A stretch of 64,000 nucleotides of DNA, taken from positions 57,949 to 121,948 of the forward strand of contig NZ_JAUTWS010000019.1 of NCBI RefSeq assembly GCF_030657435.1, read 5' to 3'. Below the pieces are notes generated by a model. That model saw only the letters and a program-made list of their open reading frames with translations. It was not told the DNA's origin and did no database searches. This document shows positions 61,222 to 64,000 of this stretch, in pieces (position 1 is the first letter of the stretch; every line of letters starts with the position of its first letter). The stretch is from Paracraurococcus lichenis. GTDB taxonomy: Bacteria > Pseudomonadota > Alphaproteobacteria > Acetobacterales > Acetobacteraceae. Position numbers and translations under genes: made by a program.

Positions 61222-61685
61222 TGGCCCCCACGCCGACGGACGCGGACGCCGCGCCGCGCATTCCCTACTGGCATCTCTGGACCGACGAGCAGGGCGTCAG
61301 CCGGCAGACCCGCTGCACGCTGACGGAGTTCGACCTGAAGTCCATGAGCCCGCCGGCCGACCCGCAATGGCAGGGGCGGAAGACGCATGGCGGGATGACG
61401 GTCATGGTCACGGTGCAGCCGGTGGGCTGGACCGGCACCTGGCACGAGAACCCCCGCCCGCAATGGATCATCCCGCTCTCCGGCCGCTGGTTCGTGGAAT
61501 CCATGGACGGTCAGCGGGTGGAGATGGGACCGGGCGAGATCTCCTTCGGCGAGGACCAGGGCACGCGGGAGCACGACGGGCGCAAGGGCCATTGCTCCGG
61601 CACGGTCGGGCCCGAGCCGGCGGTGCTGATGGTGGTGCAGATGGACGCTCCGCCGACCCTCGCCTCCCCCTGCCGCTTCCGCTGA
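61221..61685 (+). CDS. Cupin-fold protein
   Basis: 154 residues. WIIPLSGRWFVESMDGQRVE, then MGPGEISFGEDQGTREHDGR with the histidines of a cupin metal site, and VLMVVQMDAP closing the barrel. A His pair appears in GRKGHCSG. Small cupins like this may bind metal and act on sugars or aldehydes. Start ATG at 61221 overlaps the DoxX stop by one base, so it belongs to the same rightward unit as the SMP-30 and VOC genes. Confidence 0.8.
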   Translation: MAPTPTDADAAPRIPYWHLWTDEQGVSRQTRCTLTEFDLKSMSPPADPQWQGRKTHGGMTVMVTVQPVGWTGTWHENPRPQWIIPLSGRWFVESMDGQRVEMGPGEISFGEDQGTREHDGRKGHCSGTVGPEPAVLMVVQMDAPPTLASPCRFR

Positions 61686-61695
61686 GGCGCCCGCC

Positions 61696-62601
61696 ATGGA
61701 CGGCTTCGAGATCCGCGATCCCCGCTTCAAGCGGTACATCCACGGCAATGCGCCGCTCGAGGAACTCGCCTCCGGCTTCCGCTGGATCGAGGGGCCGGTC
61801 TGGATGGGCGATGCGAATTGCCTGCTGTTCCAGGACATCCCGCGCAACCGCACCATGCGCTGGACCGAGGAGGGCGGTGTCTCCGTCTACCGCGCGCCCT
61901 CGGACTACGCGAACGGCCAGACGCGGGACCGGCAGGGGCGGCTGATCGCCTGCTCGCACCACGGCCGCTGCCTCTACCGCACGGAGCTGGACGGGCGGCT
62001 GACGCGGCTGGTCGCGCATCACGGCGGCAAGCGGCTGAACGCGCCGAACGACGTGGTGGTGAGGTCGGACGGGACCATCTGGTTCAGCGACCCGCTCTAC
62101 GGCATCCAGAGCGACTACGAGGGCGGGCGGCAGGACTCCGAGCAGCCGCCGGCCCTCTACCGCTTCGACCCGGAGAAGGGCGAGATCCGCGTCATGGCCG
62201 GCGATTTCGACGGGCCGAACGGCTTGGCCTTCTCGCCGGACGAGCGGCGGCTCTACGTCTCCGAGACCGGCGACCAGACGCAGGCGCAGCCGCGGCAGTA
62301 TATCCGCGTCTTCGACGTCTCGCCGGACGGCACCAGGCTCTCGGGCGGCGATGTCTTCCACAAGGTGGAGCCCGGCTATTGCGACGGGCTGCGGGTGGAC
62401 GAGGACGGCAATGTCTGGGCCAGCGCCGGGGATGGCGTGCATTGCATCGCGCCGGACGGCAGGCTGCTCGGCAAGGTGCTGGTGCCGCATCTGGTGTCCA
62501 ACCTCTGCTTCGGCGGCCTCGCCAGGAACCGGCTCTTCATCGGCGGCTCCCATACGCTCTACGCCATCTTCCTCAACCGCCGTGGGGTGCAGTGGCCGTG
62601 A
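61696..62601 (+). CDS. SMP-30/gluconolactonase-family protein
   Basis: 301 residues forming a six-bladed propeller. RWIEGPVWMGDANCLLFQDI, GKRLNAPNDVVVRSDGTIWF and GLAFSPDERRLYVSETGD are the calcium-binding Glu, Asn and Asp strands. Enzymes of this family hydrolyse sugar lactones. The gene overlaps the next by 4 bases (GTGA). With the GMC oxidase nearby it could open a lactone made by sugar oxidation. ATG at 61696 follows the cupin stop by 10 bases. Confidence 0.92.
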   Translation: MDGFEIRDPRFKRYIHGNAPLEELASGFRWIEGPVWMGDANCLLFQDIPRNRTMRWTEEGGVSVYRAPSDYANGQTRDRQGRLIACSHHGRCLYRTELDGRLTRLVAHHGGKRLNAPNDVVVRSDGTIWFSDPLYGIQSDYEGGRQDSEQPPALYRFDPEKGEIRVMAGDFDGPNGLAFSPDERRLYVSETGDQTQAQPRQYIRVFDVSPDGTRLSGGDVFHKVEPGYCDGLRVDEDGNVWASAGDGVHCIAPDGRLLGKVLVPHLVSNLCFGGLARNRLFIGGSHTLYAIFLNRRGVQWP

Positions 62602-63494
62602 GCGCCTGGCGCGTCGCCCGCATCAGCCTGACCAGCGCGGCGCCCGGGGCCGCGGCCTTCTACCGGGATGCGCTGGGCTTCGAGGTGCTGGGCACGGAGA
62701 CGCGCGCCGGCGAGGGCTTCGCAGGGCTGATGGAGATCCCCGTCGCGCGGGCCCGCGCGACGCGCCTGCGGCTCGGCGGGGAGGAGGTGGAGTTGCTGGC
62801 CTTCGACCCGCCGGGCCTTCCCTATCCCGCGGAGCGTCGGGCCGACGACCCCTGGTTCCGGCACTTCGCCATCGTCGTCTCCGACATGCAGGCGGCCCAT
62901 GCCCGGCTGCGCGGCGTGCCGGGTTGGACGGCGATCTCCACCGGCGGGCCGCAGCGCCTGCCGGAAAGCTCGGGCGGCGTCACCGCCTTCAAGTTCCGCG
63001 ACCCGGAAGGGCACCCGCTGGAACTGCTGGAATTCCCGCCCGGCCGCGTGCCTCCGGCGTGGCGGGGACGCCCCACGGCGGCAGGGCCCTGCCTTGGCAT
63101 CGACCATTCGGCAATCACCGTGACGAATGTCGCGGCGAGCCTCGGCTTCTACGGCGGGCTCGGCTTCGAGGCCGCGGCGCGGACGCTGAACCACGGACCG
63201 GAGCAGGCGCGGCTGGACGGCCTTTCGGGCGCGCGGGCGACGGTGGTAGCGCTGCATCAGCCGGGCGTGCCGGGGCCGCATCTGGAGTTGCTCGGCTACG
63301 ACCCGCCCTCCCGCGCCGGCCCGCCGCCCGCGTCGAACGCCGATGTGGCGGCGAGCCGCCTGGTGCTGGAAGCGATGGCGTCCGGTGCGGCGGAGAACGC
63401 CCCGCGGATCCTGCGCGACCCGGACGGCCACTGCATTGAGCTGCACCCGGTTCCCCGGGGCACCGATGTGTCCGACCGGAAACTGGCATGGTGA
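62598..63494 (+). CDS. Two-domain VOC (glyoxalase/dioxygenase superfamily) protein
   Basis: 298 residues from GTG at 62598 (overlaps the SMP-30 stop). Two beta-alpha-beta VOC modules: residues about 5-140 with LTSAAPGAAAFYRDALGFEV, then KFRDPEGHPLELLEFPPG; and about 155-290 with IDHSAITVTNVAASLGFYGG, then RDPDGHCIELHPVPRG. The GHxxELxE repeats are the metal-ligand ends. Substrate unknown; relatives are glyoxalases and extradiol dioxygenases. Last gene of the DoxX-cupin-SMP-30 unit. Complete. Confidence 0.88.
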   Translation: MSAWRVARISLTSAAPGAAAFYRDALGFEVLGTETRAGEGFAGLMEIPVARARATRLRLGGEEVELLAFDPPGLPYPAERRADDPWFRHFAIVVSDMQAAHARLRGVPGWTAISTGGPQRLPESSGGVTAFKFRDPEGHPLELLEFPPGRVPPAWRGRPTAAGPCLGIDHSAITVTNVAASLGFYGGLGFEAAARTLNHGPEQARLDGLSGARATVVALHQPGVPGPHLELLGYDPPSRAGPPPASNADVAASRLVLEAMASGAAENAPRILRDPDGHCIELHPVPRGTDVSDRKLAW

Positions 63495-64000
63495 AGTGCA
63501 GCATGGACCAGAAGGATCGAGCTGACGTGGGAGATGCGCCTGTGGTCAGCGAGGGTGGGCGCAGCCCGTCCACGCTGTCCTCAGGCCAAGCTCCCCCGTT
63601 GGCCAAGGGCGGCGCAGCCTTGGGCCCGCTTGCGCCCGGCCAGCGTCGGAGCGCGGGGCGCAAGCGCGAGGTGTTGCTGCGGCTCATGCGCGAGCGCCAT
63701 CTGCTCTCGCCGCACCGGGCCCGGTCGCGGCCGGAGACGAGCCATGAGCGCCATCACCGCGGCGCCGAACGTATAGGGAAGATCGGCACCACCCGAGTCA
63801 CCACCGTCCGGGACGGCAAGGCATGGCTGTTCGGCGTCGTGGAACACGGGAACGCCGAGATGCTGGTCTGGCACGTGGCCAGGCGCGGCACCCGCTATGA
63901 GGCGATCCAGGCGCTCGGCATGGCGGTATGCCAGCAGTTCGGCGACCTAAGTGCCGGCGCTGCCCGCGGCCTGGCGATGCGCCGCGACCACGGCAGTAAT
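63491..64000 (+). pseudogene. Decayed IS3-type transposase with orfA/orfB fusion, 3' end outside window
   Basis: Frame 2 from GTG at 63491 (ATG 63503) runs to the edge. Residues PLAPGQRRSAGRKREVLLRL look like the start of an IS3-type OrfA (HTH region), immediately followed by MRERHLLSPHRARSRPE, which belongs late in OrfB, so about 0.8 kb of middle is missing. Downstream VTTVRDGKAWLFGVVEHGNA, LGMAVCQQFGDLSAGAARGL and AMRRDHGSN match the integrase core. The first catalytic Asp block (family WGTDG) reads IGKIGTT here; a parallel frame shows AITAAPNV then a TAG stop at 63774, so a frameshift and a stop are present. Clearly degraded. Confidence 0.75.

Noticed and set aside
1..64000. CRISPR arrays, tRNA or rRNA genes
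   Set aside because: No regularly spaced repeat-spacer run, no TPsiC/acceptor-type tRNA pattern and no rRNA-like stretch was noticed; a covariance-model scan would be decisive.

Overview
The window is a very GC-rich (about 70% by eye), gene-dense bacterial chromosome segment with tightly packed operons, GTG/TTG starts and ATGA overlaps. The ribosomal/transcription operon rimP-nusA-ylxR-infB-rbfA-truB-rpsO-pnp, the style of the housekeeping proteins and several small Acetobacteraceae-type conserved proteins point to an alphaproteobacterium, most likely an Acetobacteraceae of the Roseomonas type. That placement is inference from protein character; no 16S gene or database search was available.

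Layout. 1-3.8 kb: end of a flavin monooxygenase, then a leftward lutB-(23-aa micro-ORF)-lutC-smr-xre operon. 4-15.8 kb: an SGNH hydrolase and the large rightward translation/RNA operon, with a promoter and a terminator-like hairpin overlapping the rimP start, further hairpins between infB/rbfA and rpsO/pnp, and a 508-base gene-free pnp leader. 15.9-19.2 kb: a flavin oxidoreductase with a cysteine cluster, a two-gene HEPN module, a biuret-hydrolase-like enzyme and an orphan. 19.2-22.1 kb: gamma carbonic anhydrase, DUF2934, lrgAB, a TauD dioxygenase. 22.1-28.8 kb: coaBC, dut, moeB and a DsrE protein, with three catabolic genes between coaBC and dut. 28.8-32.4 kb: SH3 protein, N-formylglutamate amidohydrolase, two transglutaminases. 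32.6-37 kb: leftward rpmI-rplT-pheS-pheT with its own promoter.

37-45 kb: LprI-like protein, HerA-type ATPase, dapF-mtaB-ftsY, AhpD-like and creatininase genes, a secreted orphan and a Nudix hydrolase. 45.4-47 kb: a stand-alone KAP-family P-loop NTPase, the most accessory-looking long gene. 47.4-51.9 kb: leftward tkt-gap-pgk (Calvin/pentose/glycolysis block). 52-55.8 kb: an orphan with a helical/winged-helix look, a VIT1-type metal transporter, an internally duplicated beta-rich protein and an M20-type amidohydrolase. 55.8-57.1 kb: a doubly truncated IS110 transposase fused to the 3' two thirds of an SDR gene (deletion scar). 57.2-63.5 kb: GH15 glycosidase, GMC oxidoreductase, DoxX, cupin, SMP-30 and VOC genes (sugar/aldehyde oxidation flavour). 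The window ends in a decayed IS3-type transposase.

Most of the window is conserved core. The best leads for something undescribed are the HEPN two-gene module (17.3-18.1 kb), the orphan KAP NTPase, the duplicated beta protein, a 16-base dispersed tail sequence attached to hairpins at 25.85 and 32.53 kb, and the hairpin/attenuator architecture of the rimP and pnp leaders. No tRNA, rRNA or CRISPR array was seen.
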